From assembly GCF_022508225.1 (NCBI RefSeq), contig NZ_JAETXJ010000002.1, positions 248,001-312,000 of the forward strand: a stretch of 64,000 nt of DNA. The letters run 5' to 3'. The stretch is from Desulfovibrio sp. UIB00 (lineage in GTDB: Bacteria; Desulfobacterota; Desulfovibrionia; Desulfovibrionales; Desulfovibrionaceae). A program made the position numbers and the translations under genes. Of the stretch, positions 24,378 through 33,079 are shown in pieces; the stretch's first letter is position 1, and every line of letters begins with the position of its first letter. The notes under the pieces were generated by a model, which made no database searches, was not told where the DNA came from, and was given only the letters and a program-made list of their open reading frames with translations.

Positions 24378-25838
24378 TCAGTTCAGCCCGCCCAGCAGGG
24401 CATAGTGGGTTTCCATGTATTCCTGAAGGCCCTCGCGGCTGCCTTCCCGGCCAATGCCGCTGAATTTCACGCCGCCAAAGGGCGTTTCGGCGGCGGCAAG
24501 GCCCGCATCGTTGAAGCCAGCCATGCCGTACTGCAATTTGTTGAACAGCCGCCAGATGCGCGGCATGTCGCGCGTGCAGACATATGAGGCCAGGCCGAAT
24601 TCCGTATCGTTGGCAAGGGAAATGGCTTCTTCCTCATCGTCAAAAGTCATGACGGCAGCCACCGGGCCGAATATCTCTTCGCGGAAAATACGCATCTCCG
24701 AGGTCAGACCCACCAGCAGGGTTGGCTCGTAAAAATTGCCGCCAAGGCTGTGGGGCTTGCCGCCGAACAGCACTTGCGCGCCTTTTTCCACAGCGTCCTT
24801 GACCAGAGCATCAGTGTGGGCCACGGCATCGGCATTGATGAGCGGGCCCATGTCGGTTTCCGGTTTGAGTCCGTCGCCCACGCGCATGTCGCTGATGTGA
24901 TCGAGCAGATTGGTGGCGAAGGTTTCCACCACGCCGCTCTGCACCAGAAAGCGGTTGGCGCATATGCAGGTTTGCCCGGCATTGCGGAATTTGCAGGCCA
25001 TGGCCATGGTCACGGCCTTGTCCATGTCCGCATCGTCAAACACAATAAAGGGAGCGTTGCCGCCAAGCTCCATGGAAATGCGTTTGAGCGTAGGCCCGCA
25101 CTGGGTTGCCAGTTGCAGCCCCACTGTAGTTGAGCCGGTAAAGCTGAGCTTGCGCACCAGCGGGTTGGAGGTAATCTCGTTGCCGATGCGCCGCGCACTG
25201 CCCGTAACAACGTTGAAAACCCCGGCGGGGATGCCCACCCGCACGGCCAGTTCCGCCATTGCCAGCGCGCTATACGGCGTGGCGCTGGCGGGTTTGACCA
25301 CCATGGTGCAGCCCGCCGCCAGCGCAGGGGCCACCTTGCGCGGGATCATGGACATGGGGAAGTTCCACGGCGTGATGGCCGCAGCCACGCCTACAGGGGC
25401 ATGACGAGTGAGGGCCTGCACCCCGTGGCGGTATACGGGCGTGACCTCGCCGCTGAAGCGGCGGGCTTCTTCCGCGAACCATGGAAAGTATGACGCGCCC
25501 TGAAGGATCTCTGCTCTGGCCTCGGCCAGGGGCTTGCCTTCTTCAAGGGTAAGCAGGCGGGCCAGATCTTCAATGTTCTCGGCAATGGCGCGTTCCCAGG
25601 CGTGGAGCAGGGCGCCGCGTTCCAGAGGCGTCCGTGCGCTCCAGACAGCAAAGGCCGCCTGCGCGGCTTCAATGGCCTCGCGGGTTTCGGCCTCGCCGCA
25701 GTTTGGCACGGTGCCCAACTGCTTGCCATTGGCGGGATTAACGACTTCAATAACGCTTTTTTCGGCCGCATCGCGCCAGTGCCCATTGATGAGGCACTGG
25801 CTGCGGAACAGCTCCTGATCGTGCAGAATACGGTACAT
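24378..25838 (-). CDS. gabD: Succinate-semialdehyde dehydrogenase
   Basis: This 486-residue aldehyde dehydrogenase has the catalytic cysteine C291 (NAGQTCICANRF), the general base E257 (MELGGNAP), and the oxyanion asparagine N159 (TPWNFPMSM). TCICANR and PFGGVKFSGIGREGS are typical of the NAD(P)-dependent succinate-semialdehyde/glutarate-semialdehyde branch. It oxidises succinate semialdehyde to succinate. No GABA transaminase is nearby, so the source of substrate here is unclear. AGGGGG precedes the ATG. Confidence 0.9.
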   Translation of the reverse strand: MYRILHDQELFRSQCLINGHWRDAAEKSVIEVVNPANGKQLGTVPNCGEAETREAIEAAQAAFAVWSARTPLERGALLHAWERAIAENIEDLARLLTLEEGKPLAEARAEILQGASYFPWFAEEARRFSGEVTPVYRHGVQALTRHAPVGVAAAITPWNFPMSMIPRKVAPALAAGCTMVVKPASATPYSALAMAELAVRVGIPAGVFNVVTGSARRIGNEITSNPLVRKLSFTGSTTVGLQLATQCGPTLKRISMELGGNAPFIVFDDADMDKAVTMAMACKFRNAGQTCICANRFLVQSGVVETFATNLLDHISDMRVGDGLKPETDMGPLINADAVAHTDALVKDAVEKGAQVLFGGKPHSLGGNFYEPTLLVGLTSEMRIFREEIFGPVAAVMTFDDEEEAISLANDTEFGLASYVCTRDMPRIWRLFNKLQYGMAGFNDAGLAAAETPFGGVKFSGIGREGSREGLQEYMETHYALLGGLN

Positions 25839-25868
25839 AAAACCCCCTGTAATGATCCCCGCAGGGCA

Positions 25869-27128
25869 TCAGAACAGCTGCATGCCGTCCAACCAGTGGT
25901 GCTTGACCCTGCCGCGCAGGGTCTGCCCCAGAAATGGCGTGTTGCAGCTCTTGGAATAGAGGTTTTCCGGCCCGGGAACCCATGTTTCGTCCGGGTCAAG
26001 CAGGAAGAAATCTGCTGGATCGCCGGGGGTAAAGCCGTTGCAGGGCAGGTTGAAAATTTCTGCCGGGCGGCGGCTCCACAGCCGGTGCACATCGGCCTCT
26101 GTCAGCACGCCTTCGGCCACCAGCCCCCAGGTGAGGCTGACAGCCAGATCAAGCCCGGTAAAGCCGCACATGGCATCGTCCAGGGTGCCTTCTTTTTCGT
26201 GGGCGGCGTGGGGGGCGTGGTCTGTGGCGAGTATGTCGATGGTGCCGTTTTTCACGGCGCGGCGCAAGGCCTCGCGGTCTGCGGCGGTGCGCAGTGGCGG
26301 GCTGACCTTGGCCTGGGTATTGTAGCCCTCAAGGGCGGTTTCATCCAGCAGCAGATAGTGGGGGCAGGTTTCGGCAGTCACCTTGACGCCGCGCGCCTTG
26401 CCCCAGGCGATGCAGTCAACGGTCAGCGCTGCGGAAACATGGGCGATATGCACGGGCACGCCAAGGTATTCGGCCAGCATAATGTCGCGCATGGCCTGAT
26501 TGGCCTCGCCAGCGGCGGGCTGCCCCTTGACGCCCAGCAGGCCGCTGGTCACGCCTTCGTGCATGCGCCAGCCCTTAGCCAGATGCGGGTCTTCGCAGTG
26601 GTCTATGAGCACCAGATCAAGGTCTGCGCCGTATTCCATGATGCGCCGCACAAGCTCCGCGTTTTCCAGCGGGCGGCCATCGTTGGAAACAGCCACGCAG
26701 CCCGCTTCCTTGAGTTCCGCGAGGGGGGCCATTTCCTCGCCCTTGAGGCCCACGGTGGCGGCGGCAATGGGGTGGAGGCGCGGGCCGTTGGGGTGGCTTT
26801 TGCGGGCGCTGTCGAGCATGGCGCGCGTAATGCTGGCTGTGTCGTTGACGGGCTTGGTGTTGGCCATGCACATCACCGCGCCAAAGCCGCCCCGCGCGGC
26901 GGCCTCGAGGCCGGAGGCGATGTCTTCCTTGTATTCAAAGCCCGGTTCACGCAGATGCACGTGGGCATCGATGCAACTGGGCATGAGCACAAGGCCCCTG
27001 GCGTCAAAAACTTCACGGCTGTCGTAGGCGTGGTGGCCTGCCGGGGTCATGGTGACAATCTTGCCGTGCCGCACCAGCAGGTCTACCGGGGCTTCAAGGT
27101 GGCGTGCGTTCTTTATCAAGAGGCTCAT
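25869..27128 (-). CDS. pyrC: Dihydroorotase
   Basis: This 419-residue class I dihydroorotase cyclises carbamoyl aspartate in pyrimidine synthesis. Zinc ligands are in [16 protein letters not shown] (H56, H58); further ligands are in [15 protein letters not shown] and the catalytic ATDHAPH. Class I length fits the type that associates with aspartate carbamoyltransferase. Its ATG overlaps the pyrB stop (ATGA), so the pair is translated together. Confidence 0.95.
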   Translation of the reverse strand: MSLLIKNARHLEAPVDLLVRHGKIVTMTPAGHHAYDSREVFDARGLVLMPSCIDAHVHLREPGFEYKEDIASGLEAAARGGFGAVMCMANTKPVNDTASITRAMLDSARKSHPNGPRLHPIAAATVGLKGEEMAPLAELKEAGCVAVSNDGRPLENAELVRRIMEYGADLDLVLIDHCEDPHLAKGWRMHEGVTSGLLGVKGQPAAGEANQAMRDIMLAEYLGVPVHIAHVSAALTVDCIAWGKARGVKVTAETCPHYLLLDETALEGYNTQAKVSPPLRTAADREALRRAVKNGTIDILATDHAPHAAHEKEGTLDDAMCGFTGLDLAVSLTWGLVAEGVLTEADVHRLWSRRPAEIFNLPCNGFTPGDPADFFLLDPDETWVPGPENLYSKSCNTPFLGQTLRGRVKHHWLDGMQLF

Positions 27129-28081
27129 GCGCGTACTCCATCGTTGCGCGTGGCCAGCAGATAGAGCACGGCCATACGCGTGGCGACGCCTGCGGCCACC
27201 TGATTCAGCACCAGGCTCGCGGGGGCGTCTGCTATGTCATTGGAAATTTCAAGCCCACGGTTCATGGGGCCGGGATGCAAAACCTTGGCCTCGGGCGCGG
27301 CAAGGGCCAGCTGGCTGGAGCCAAGGCAGAAACGGCGGGAATATTCCGCAAGGTCGGGCAACAGGCCCGCCTGCTGGCGTTCAAGTTGCAGGCGCAGACA
27401 CATGACGGCGTCCACATCGCGCACGGCTTTGTCCAGCTCCGTATAGATTTCCACGGGCCAGTGCTCCACCCCTGCGGGCAGCAGGGTGCGCGGGGCGCAC
27501 AGGCGTACCTTGACGCCCAGCATGGTGAGCAGGTGCATGTTTGAACGGGCCACGCGGCTGTGGGCGATATCGCCCAGAATCAGCAGGGTGCGACCGGCAA
27601 AGCGGTTTTGCCACGCCTGCCGCAGGCTGTAGCAGTCGAGCAGGGCTTGGGTGGGGTGGGCATGCCAGCCATCGCCGCCGTTGACGATGCCGCAGGGCAG
27701 CAGCTCCGCAAGAAAGCGCGCCGCGCCGCTGCTGGGGTGGCGGATGACAATGACATCCGGCCCCATGGCCTGAAGGGTGAGGCCCGTATCCTTGAGGCTT
27801 TCGCCCTTGTTCAGGCTTGAGCCTGATTTTGCCAGGGAATAGGTGTCGGCGGAAAGGCGTTTGCCCGCAACATCAAAGGACGTTTTGGTGCGGGTGCTGT
27901 TTTCCACGAAAAACAGCACAACGGTCTTGCCCTTGAGGGTAGGCACCTTTTTGACCGGACGGCTGTTGATTTCCTGAAAGCTGGCGGCCAGGTCCAGCAG
28001 GTGCATGGTGTCTTCCGCGCTCAGTTGGGTGACGTCCAGCAGGTCTTTGTGGGGCCAGTGGTAGCGATTGTCGGTATTCAT
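27125..28081 (-). CDS. pyrB: Aspartate carbamoyltransferase catalytic subunit
   Basis: This protein of 318 residues (326 if translation starts at the TTG 28105) carries the carbamoyl-phosphate site [13 protein letters not shown] and the HPTQALLD motif, plus [11 protein letters not shown] near the end. It makes carbamoyl aspartate, the first committed step to UMP. No pyrI regulatory subunit is present. The ATG at 28081 fits family N-termini but has a weak ribosome site; the TTG at 28105 has GGGGA six bases upstream, lying inside the attenuator hairpin. Expression is probably controlled by the leader peptide and terminator at 28104-28234. Confidence 0.94.
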   Translation of the reverse strand: MNTDNRYHWPHKDLLDVTQLSAEDTMHLLDLAASFQEINSRPVKKVPTLKGKTVVLFFVENSTRTKTSFDVAGKRLSADTYSLAKSGSSLNKGESLKDTGLTLQAMGPDVIVIRHPSSGAARFLAELLPCGIVNGGDGWHAHPTQALLDCYSLRQAWQNRFAGRTLLILGDIAHSRVARSNMHLLTMLGVKVRLCAPRTLLPAGVEHWPVEIYTELDKAVRDVDAVMCLRLQLERQQAGLLPDLAEYSRRFCLGSSQLALAAPEAKVLHPGPMNRGLEISNDIADAPASLVLNQVAAGVATRMAVLYLLATRNDGVRA

Positions 28082-28103
28082 GACGTTGCGTTGTAAAAAG
28101 GTC

Positions 28104-28133
28104 AAAAAAAATCCCCGTTGCTATACAACGGGG
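28104..28133 (-). terminator. Attenuator (terminator) before pyrB
   Basis: Read on the minus strand, CCCCGTTG-TATAG-CAACGGGG forms a perfect 8-bp stem (28133-28113), followed by A and eight Ts (28111-28104). This is a complete intrinsic terminator directly in front of pyrB. The stop codon of the leader ORF is in its loop and the likely pyrB ribosome site is in its right arm. Confidence 0.75.
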
Positions 28134-28234
28134 GAATACGAAAAACGCCTGCAAATGCGAAAAAAATCAGGGAGGCCGGGGGCGCTGTGCTTGCCCTGCC
28201 ATAGGAAATTGCGCAAACGGGCGTTGGTCTTCAT
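28121..28234 (-). CDS. pyrL: Putative pyr leader peptide (37 aa)
   Basis: The 37-codon ORF encodes a basic peptide starting MKTNARLRNFLW and containing PGLPDFFRICRR; enterobacterial PyrL leaders contain a similar GLPFFFP segment. Two U tracts (seven at 28166-28160, five at 28145-28141) fall inside the ORF, and its TAG stop lies in the loop of the attenuator hairpin. In E. coli pyrBI, low UTP slows polymerase at such U tracts, letting the ribosome reach and melt the terminator. The same reading is inferred here. The symbol is by analogy. No good ribosome binding site is seen, and the predicted transcription start is only a few bases before the ATG. Confidence 0.6.
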   Translation of the reverse strand: MKTNARLRNFLWQGKHSAPGLPDFFRICRRFSYSPVV

Positions 28235-28242
28235 AAGTAGCA

Positions 28243-28271
28243 AATGTAGGCGCGCTTGGGCGCTTTGTAAA
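28243..28271 (-). promoter_or_regulatory. Promoter of the pyr leader/pyrBC operon
   Basis: TTTACA (28271-28266) and TACATT (28248-28243) are spaced by 17 bases. The predicted start is near 28236, two to five bases before the leader ATG, so the leader may be translated from a nearly leaderless mRNA. Confidence 0.6.
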
Positions 28272-28283
28272 GCAAAAAGTCGG

Positions 28284-28312
28284 TTGACGCTTGCAGGGGC
28301 ATTGTCTAGTTG
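28284..28312 (+). promoter_or_regulatory. Divergent promoter for the TauE/SafE gene
   Basis: TTGACG (28284-28289) and TAGTTG (28307-28312) are 17 bases apart and point away from the pyr promoter. The -10 match is modest. Confidence 0.4.
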
Positions 28313-28381
28313 TAAGCGTACCGCGCACTGATGCAGACGTTTTGCGGCGCGGCTGTAAGTATCTTCAGCGAGGAGAACCAC

Positions 28382-29179
28382 ATGCTTGTGTCTCTTGTGG
28401 CCTACGTCTTGTGCGGGGCTGTGGCCGGTGTTCTGGCCGGGCTTCTGGGTGTTGGCGGCGGCATTGTTCTGGTGCCCCTGATGGTTGCCATTTTCCCCAC
28501 AGTGGGTGTTCCCGCCCAGTATGTGCAGCAGATGGCGCTCGGCACATCGCTTGCCAGCATCATGATCACCTCCATCTCCAGCGCGCGGGCGCATAATGCC
28601 CGTGGCGCCGTACACTGGGATATCTTCAAGGCCATTACCCCCGGCATTCTTGTGGGTACGTTCTTCGGTGGTCTTGTTGCCACCCATATGCCCACCATGT
28701 TCCTGAAGATATTTTTTATCTGCTTTATCCTCTTTGTGTCGGCGCAGATGCTCTCCAACTACCGGCCCCCGGCCAGTCGCGATCTGCCCGGCAAGATGGG
28801 AACCGCCGGCGTGGGCGGAGTCATCGGCCTTGTGTCGAGCTTTGTGGGTATCGGCGGCGGTACGCTTTCCGTGCCGTTCATGACCTTTTGCAACGTGCCG
28901 CTGCACCATGCCGTGGGCACCTCTGCCGCCATTGGCTTTCCCATTGCCGTGGCGGGTACGCTGGGCTTTATTGTGGGCGGCTGGGGCAGGCCTGATCTGC
29001 CCGCCATGTCGCTTGGCTTTGTGAACCTGTGGGCACTGCTGGGCATTGCCACAGCCAGCTTTATGACCGCTCCGCTTGGAGCAAAGCTTTCGCATGCCTT
29101 GCCTGCCGACAAGCTTAAGAAAGGTTTTGCCTGTTTTTTGATCCTGGTGGCCTTGAAGATGATCTGGGGCCTGGTGTAA
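28382..29179 (+). CDS. TauE/SafE-family anion permease
   Basis: This 265-residue membrane protein has about eight helices and two glycine-rich repeats, GLLGVGGGIVLVPLM near residue 18 and SSFVGIGGGTLSVPFMTF in the second half, the internal duplication typical of TauE/SafE (DUF81) carriers. Members export sulfite, sulfonates or related anions; a sulfur-related anion would suit this organism but is inferred. GAGGAGA precedes the ATG at 28382. Stop is 9 bases before the next gene. Confidence 0.85.
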   Translation: MLVSLVAYVLCGAVAGVLAGLLGVGGGIVLVPLMVAIFPTVGVPAQYVQQMALGTSLASIMITSISSARAHNARGAVHWDIFKAITPGILVGTFFGGLVATHMPTMFLKIFFICFILFVSAQMLSNYRPPASRDLPGKMGTAGVGGVIGLVSSFVGIGGGTLSVPFMTFCNVPLHHAVGTSAAIGFPIAVAGTLGFIVGGWGRPDLPAMSLGFVNLWALLGIATASFMTAPLGAKLSHALPADKLKKGFACFLILVALKMIWGLV

Positions 29180-29188
29180 CGTAGACCC

Positions 29189-30055
29189 ATGAAGCTTCAG
29201 TCGTACAACAAGGCTCTGGCCGAATCGGTGATCTGGAACCTGCTCTGGCTTACGCTGGGGTCGGTTCTTATGGCCATATGCATTCAGAGCGTGGCCGCGC
29301 CCCATGGCTTCCTTTCCGGGGGAGTCATGGGCGTGGGCCTGCTGGTCAATTACTGGACAGGCACGCTCACGCCGTTGGTCTGGTATGCCCTGCTGTGCGT
29401 TCCTGTGTACGCATTGGGCTGGTTTGGCGTGGGCAAACGTTTTTTGCTCTACACGGCCTACGGAACCCTTTGCACCACGTTGTTCAGTTTTTTCATCACC
29501 TTTGAAATTCCCATTACCAACGAAGTGTACGCCACCGTGGTGGGCGGGGTGCTGCACGGCGCAGCTTGCGGCATCATGCTGCGCACGCTTGGCAGCAGCG
29601 GCGGTACGGATGTGGTTGCCGTGCTGCTCAAGGAACGTTGGAGCGTACCCATCGGGCAATTCAATTTTCTGTTCAATTCCCTGCTGTTTCTTACGGCGGC
29701 CTCGCACATGGCGCTGGACCTCATTGTTGCTTCCATGCTGATGATGTTCATTTCGGCCAGTACGCTGGAATATGTGCTGGGCCTGTTCAACCGGCGCAAG
29801 CTTGTGATGATCATTTCTGACCACGGTGAAGAAATCAGCGAGGCCATTTTGGTGACAGAGCGCTTTGGCGCTACGCTTGTACGCGGCAAGGGGGCCTATT
29901 CCGGCTCCGACCGCGAAATTCTGCTCACCGTCACCAACAATGTGGCGCTCAAGCGGCTGGAGAATCTGGTGTTCAGCATTGATCCGCGCGCTCTGTTCAT
30001 TGTGGAAAACACGTTCTATGTGTCGGGCGGGCAGTTTGCCCGCAGAAGCCGTTGA
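29189..30055 (+). CDS. YitT-family membrane protein
   Basis: This 288-residue protein has five to six N-terminal membrane helices with the family signature GGVMGVGLLVNYWTG and LRTLGSSGGTDVVAVLL. A C-terminal cytoplasmic DUF2179 domain of about 80 residues follows, including RKLVMIISDHGEEISEAIL and RGKGAYSGSDREILLTVTN. The function of YitT proteins is unknown. It is followed after 13 bases by the amidohydrolase gene. Confidence 0.85.
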   Translation: MKLQSYNKALAESVIWNLLWLTLGSVLMAICIQSVAAPHGFLSGGVMGVGLLVNYWTGTLTPLVWYALLCVPVYALGWFGVGKRFLLYTAYGTLCTTLFSFFITFEIPITNEVYATVVGGVLHGAACGIMLRTLGSSGGTDVVAVLLKERWSVPIGQFNFLFNSLLFLTAASHMALDLIVASMLMMFISASTLEYVLGLFNRRKLVMIISDHGEEISEAILVTERFGATLVRGKGAYSGSDREILLTVTNNVALKRLENLVFSIDPRALFIVENTFYVSGGQFARRSR

Positions 30056-30068
30056 CGGCGGAGGCCCC

Positions 30069-31313
30069 ATGAACCCTGAAGCCACGGAATTTCCTGAATC
30101 TGACGAGCCGTCGGGGGCCTTGCTGGCCATCAGGGCCAAGAGCATTCTGACCCTTGGCGGCGAAGGCCCGGCACGGGCCGCCCGCCTTTTTGCCCCGCTG
30201 AAAAAGATCGATAACGGCGTGCTGCTGGTGCGTAGCGGGCTGGTGGAGGATGTTTTGCCGTGGTCGCAGGCAAAACTGCCCGCAGGTACGCTGGTGCGCG
30301 ACGTGGGCGCTGTTTGTCTTGCGCCTGCCTGCGTCAACGCGCACACGCATCTGGAACTTTCGCATCTGGCGGAGAAAACCCGCTGGGGGCGTGGCTTCAC
30401 CGCCTGGCTGCAAAGCCTTATTCCCCTGCTGGGCGCTGCCCCGCAGGCGGATGCCGTGGAAAGCGCCTGCGCCGCGCTGGCCCTGTACGGCACGCTGTAT
30501 GTGGGCAACATCACTGGATCCCTGCCCGGCGGCACGGTTCTGGCCGATGCGGCCTGCAATGAGGCGGGGCTGACCGCAAGCCATTTTTGCGAATGGTTTG
30601 GCTTTGGCGCGCCCTTTGCCGATGGTGAACGCCCCTGGCCGCCGCGTTGCCGTCAGGCTCTGGCTGATGATCCATTTCTCATGGCCCGTTGCGCTCCCGG
30701 CGGGCATGCCCTGTATTCCACCGGGCCGGAAATCCTCAGCGCCGCGCGGCAGGACTGCTCCCGCATGGGGCGCGTGTTTTCCTTCCACCTTGCGGAATCG
30801 CCCGAAGAAACCCAGTTGCTCACATCGGGCAGCGGGCCTTTGCGCGATCTGTACGCCGGGGGAGTGCTGCCGCCAGACTGGTCTGCGCCGGGTTTGCGCC
30901 CGCTGGCCTATGCGGTGAAGCTGGGTCTGCTCGGCCCCGGTACTCTGGCCGTGCACGGCGTACAGCTTGATGCGCAGGAAGTGGAAGTGCTGGCAGCCAG
31001 CGGCGCGGCCCTGTGCCTGTGCCCGCGCTCGAACCGCAATCTTGGCGTAGGGGTGCCGCCTGTGCGCGAACTTATGGAAAGCGGCGCGCTGTTGTGCCTT
31101 GGCACGGACGGGCTGACCTCCAACCGCGATCTGGATGTGCGCAAAGAGGCGGTGTGGCTGCGCGAAACAATGGACGTGCCGCCGGAAGCTCTGGTGCGCA
31201 TGCTGACGGTTAACGGCGCTGCCGCCCTGAATCTTCTGGGCTGTGGGGCAGGGCGGCTGGAAAAGGGCGGGCCTGCAGATTTTTGTGTACTGCCAGAAAA
31301 CCTGACCTACTAG
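30069..31313 (+). CDS. Amidohydrolase, aminohydrolase/deaminase branch
   Basis: This 414-residue metal-dependent hydrolase has the HxH motif NAHTHLELSH (H92, H94), a later FHLAES histidine, LAVHGVQLD and LGTDGLTSNRDLDVR with the catalytic aspartate. The layout is that of the MtaD/SsnA/guanine-deaminase group. Because such bacteria often use the futalosine route to menaquinone, aminodeoxyfutalosine deaminase (MqnX) is a candidate, but I cannot separate it from other deaminases by eye. GGAGG lies just before the ATG at 30069. Confidence 0.7.
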   Translation: MNPEATEFPESDEPSGALLAIRAKSILTLGGEGPARAARLFAPLKKIDNGVLLVRSGLVEDVLPWSQAKLPAGTLVRDVGAVCLAPACVNAHTHLELSHLAEKTRWGRGFTAWLQSLIPLLGAAPQADAVESACAALALYGTLYVGNITGSLPGGTVLADAACNEAGLTASHFCEWFGFGAPFADGERPWPPRCRQALADDPFLMARCAPGGHALYSTGPEILSAARQDCSRMGRVFSFHLAESPEETQLLTSGSGPLRDLYAGGVLPPDWSAPGLRPLAYAVKLGLLGPGTLAVHGVQLDAQEVEVLAASGAALCLCPRSNRNLGVGVPPVRELMESGALLCLGTDGLTSNRDLDVRKEAVWLRETMDVPPEALVRMLTVNGAAALNLLGCGAGRLEKGGPADFCVLPENLTY

Positions 31314-31619
31314 CCATCCACGAGCCAGCAGCGCCCGGCAAGGGTCGCGAACAGCTTTCATGCCTCTGAAGGCAGCTGCAAATGCCTTGAAATTATTCTC
31401 GATTACCTGTGTTTGTGTTTGGCGCATAAAGTCCTTGTCAGGGTAATTTGTTGCTGGCAGTATTCGCCCAGCAGACTGACGCCGTTACGGCATGTATCGC
31501 CAGCCTGCCGGGTGCGCCGCCAGGGGGTATTTGCGGCTTATCCGGGTTTGGGGATGCCGACCGCGTTATTACTGCAAGCGGCTTGCCGCTTTTTCTTAAC
31601 CTGCGCCAAGAAGGACAAC
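31314..31619. other. Intergenic region before the Hpt gene
   Basis: No gene is supported in these 306 bases. A hairpin at 31576-31591 (AAGCGG-CTTG-CCGCTT) followed by TTTCTT could terminate the upstream operon or act as an attenuator, since it lies only about 25 bases before the Hpt start. Confidence 0.45.
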
Positions 31620-31958
31620 ATGACCGAGGAAGTTTTGGATTGGAAGGAAGCCATTGCCAGGGTGCTCAACAAGCGTGACATGTATGTCAAGCTGCTTGCC
31701 AAGTTTATCGAGACAGAGCGCGACACCCCGTCAAAGGTGGCTCAGGCCCTGAAGAGCGGCAACAAGGAAGAAGCCCGTAACCTTGTGCACAGCACCAAGG
31801 GAGCAGCCGCCAACCTGGGGGCCAAGGCGCTGGCCGCCGCTGCGCTTGAGCTTGAAATGGCCGTCAAGGCCGGGGCGGATACCGACCGCGCCATGAGCCA
31901 TTTTTCTGCCGCGCACATGGACACGCTTGTGACCATGCACGCCTTTATGACGCAGTAG
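31620..31958 (+). CDS. Histidine phosphotransfer (Hpt) domain protein
   Basis: This 112-residue four-helix protein is a stand-alone Hpt module. The phospho-accepting histidine is H57 in LVHSTKGAAANLGAKAL, the classic HxxKGxxxxxG context. It would relay phosphate between a hybrid kinase and a response regulator; no partner is encoded next to it, so the pathway is unknown. AGAAGGA precedes the ATG. A terminator follows at 31982. Confidence 0.88.
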   Translation: MTEEVLDWKEAIARVLNKRDMYVKLLAKFIETERDTPSKVAQALKSGNKEEARNLVHSTKGAAANLGAKALAAAALELEMAVKAGADTDRAMSHFSAAHMDTLVTMHAFMTQ

Positions 31959-31981
31959 GCTGACTTTGCTGAAAAAGTTGA

Positions 31982-32018
31982 GCCCCTCCGCTGGAATGTC
32001 CGGCAGAGGGGCTTTTTT
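31982..32018 (+). terminator. Terminator of the Hpt gene
   Basis: GCCCCTC (31982-31988) pairs with GAGGGGC (32006-32012) and is followed by seven Ts. Confidence 0.8.
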
Positions 32019-32136
32019 TATGGCAGCAGGTGTGCGCGGGCCTGTTTCTGGCCGGTGATCCCTGCAATTTTGAAGTACTACGAGAGGGGCAGGTTGGATG
32101 CGCTTATGCAAAAAGCCCTCACCCCCGCAAAATATT

Positions 32137-32937
32137 TTAATGCCAGTCTGTCACAACCCTAGGGGCAGAAGCATTCGTGCGTTTCGTCCATGAACTGCTC
32201 AAGCTTTGCCACCGCCTTGCGCAGTTCGTTCTCAACCTCTGGTGTTTCTCCGGCGTGTCGCGAAAGGCTGGCAGGGAGACGCTCATGGCGCAGTCCACGC
32301 GTCCGGCAAAAGTAACAGGCACAGCGTAGCAATGCAGCTGCGGGTTGATTTCGCCAATATCTCTTGCGATGGCCCCCTGACGTACCCTTTGCAGCTCTTC
32401 CAGAAAGGCGTCCATGTCAAAAGGCTCGGTGCAGAGCTCCCCGGCAAAAAGGGCGACCACTTCCTCCCTTTTGCACTGGCTGAGCAGCGCCTTGCCCAGA
32501 GCCGTTTTTCGGGCTGGCATGCGCGACCCCACGCGCGATATGATCTGGATAGGCTCGCGCGAATCCACCTTGGCTATGTAGAGCACCTCGGTATGGGAGA
32601 GAATGCCCAGCTGGCAGATTTCGGCGCAGGCGTCCACCACCTGCCGCATGCAGGACTGCGCCTGTGCCATGAGTGGGTCTTGCGTGCGAAAACCCTCTGA
32701 AAACAGGTACAGGCCCCGTCCTAGTTCATACCTACCAGAAAGCTTATCTCTGCGAACAAAATCATGCTGTTGCAGGGTTTCAAGGATAGGCGAGATCGTG
32801 CCCTTGCTGCTGCCGATGCACTGGGCAAGCTGGGTAAGCGTGAGGCCGTGTTCTGTATCAGCCAGGGCTTCAAGAAGTGAAATGACCCGCTGGGTCGGCA
32901 TGTGGACAGTCGTTTTTTGTTGGTCTTGCATGCCCAT
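32137..32937 (-). CDS. IclR-family regulator of the xylonate operon, apparent C-terminal frameshift
   Basis: The 266-residue product has an N-terminal winged helix (RVISLLEALADTEHGLTLTQLAQ...GTISPILETL) and an IclR effector domain (DSREPIQIISRVGSRMPARKTALGKALLS). The match to IclR proteins stops near residue 223. The last 43 residues look out of frame, while the neighbouring frame offers a natural amphipathic end (ENELRKAVAKLEQFMDETHE) with a stop at 32159. One base change in the A run at 32263-32265 would join them. It is either a real mutation or a sequencing error. It faces the permease-aldolase-dehydratase operon, as E. coli yjhI faces its xylonate genes. Confidence 0.8.
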   Translation of the reverse strand: MGMQDQQKTTVHMPTQRVISLLEALADTEHGLTLTQLAQCIGSSKGTISPILETLQQHDFVRRDKLSGRYELGRGLYLFSEGFRTQDPLMAQAQSCMRQVVDACAEICQLGILSHTEVLYIAKVDSREPIQIISRVGSRMPARKTALGKALLSQCKREEVVALFAGELCTEPFDMDAFLEELQRVRQGAIARDIGEINPQLHCYAVPVTFAGRVDCAMSVSLPAFRDTPEKHQRLRTNCARRWQSLSSSWTKRTNASAPRVVTDWH

Positions 32938-32985
32938 TGTTTTGCACGGAAAAATAATTTTTTCAAGAAAGGGTCAAGGGGATGC

Positions 32986-33045
32986 TTGACGCAGATTGCC
33001 TGTCCGTATAGTTTGTATTTACGTATTAAGTTCGTATATACAAAC
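32986..33045 (+). promoter_or_regulatory. Xylonate operon promoter and IclR operator
   Basis: TTGACG (32986-32991) and TATAGT (33007-33012) form a promoter with a short 15-base spacer. A dyad overlaps its downstream end: GTTTGTATTTACG (33011-33023) and CGTATATACAAAC (33033-33045) are complementary at 12 of 13 positions. It covers the predicted start site, as expected for repression by the divergent IclR protein. Confidence 0.65.
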
Positions 33046-33079
33046 AATGAGGCTGCAATCCTGAAAAGAGGGTGACCAA

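Noticed and set aside
28121..30559. An 812-codon open frame on the minus strand
   Set aside because: It is antisense to three clear genes (TauE/SafE, YitT, amidohydrolase) and its protein is low-complexity; only its last 37 codons, the pyr leader, have independent support.
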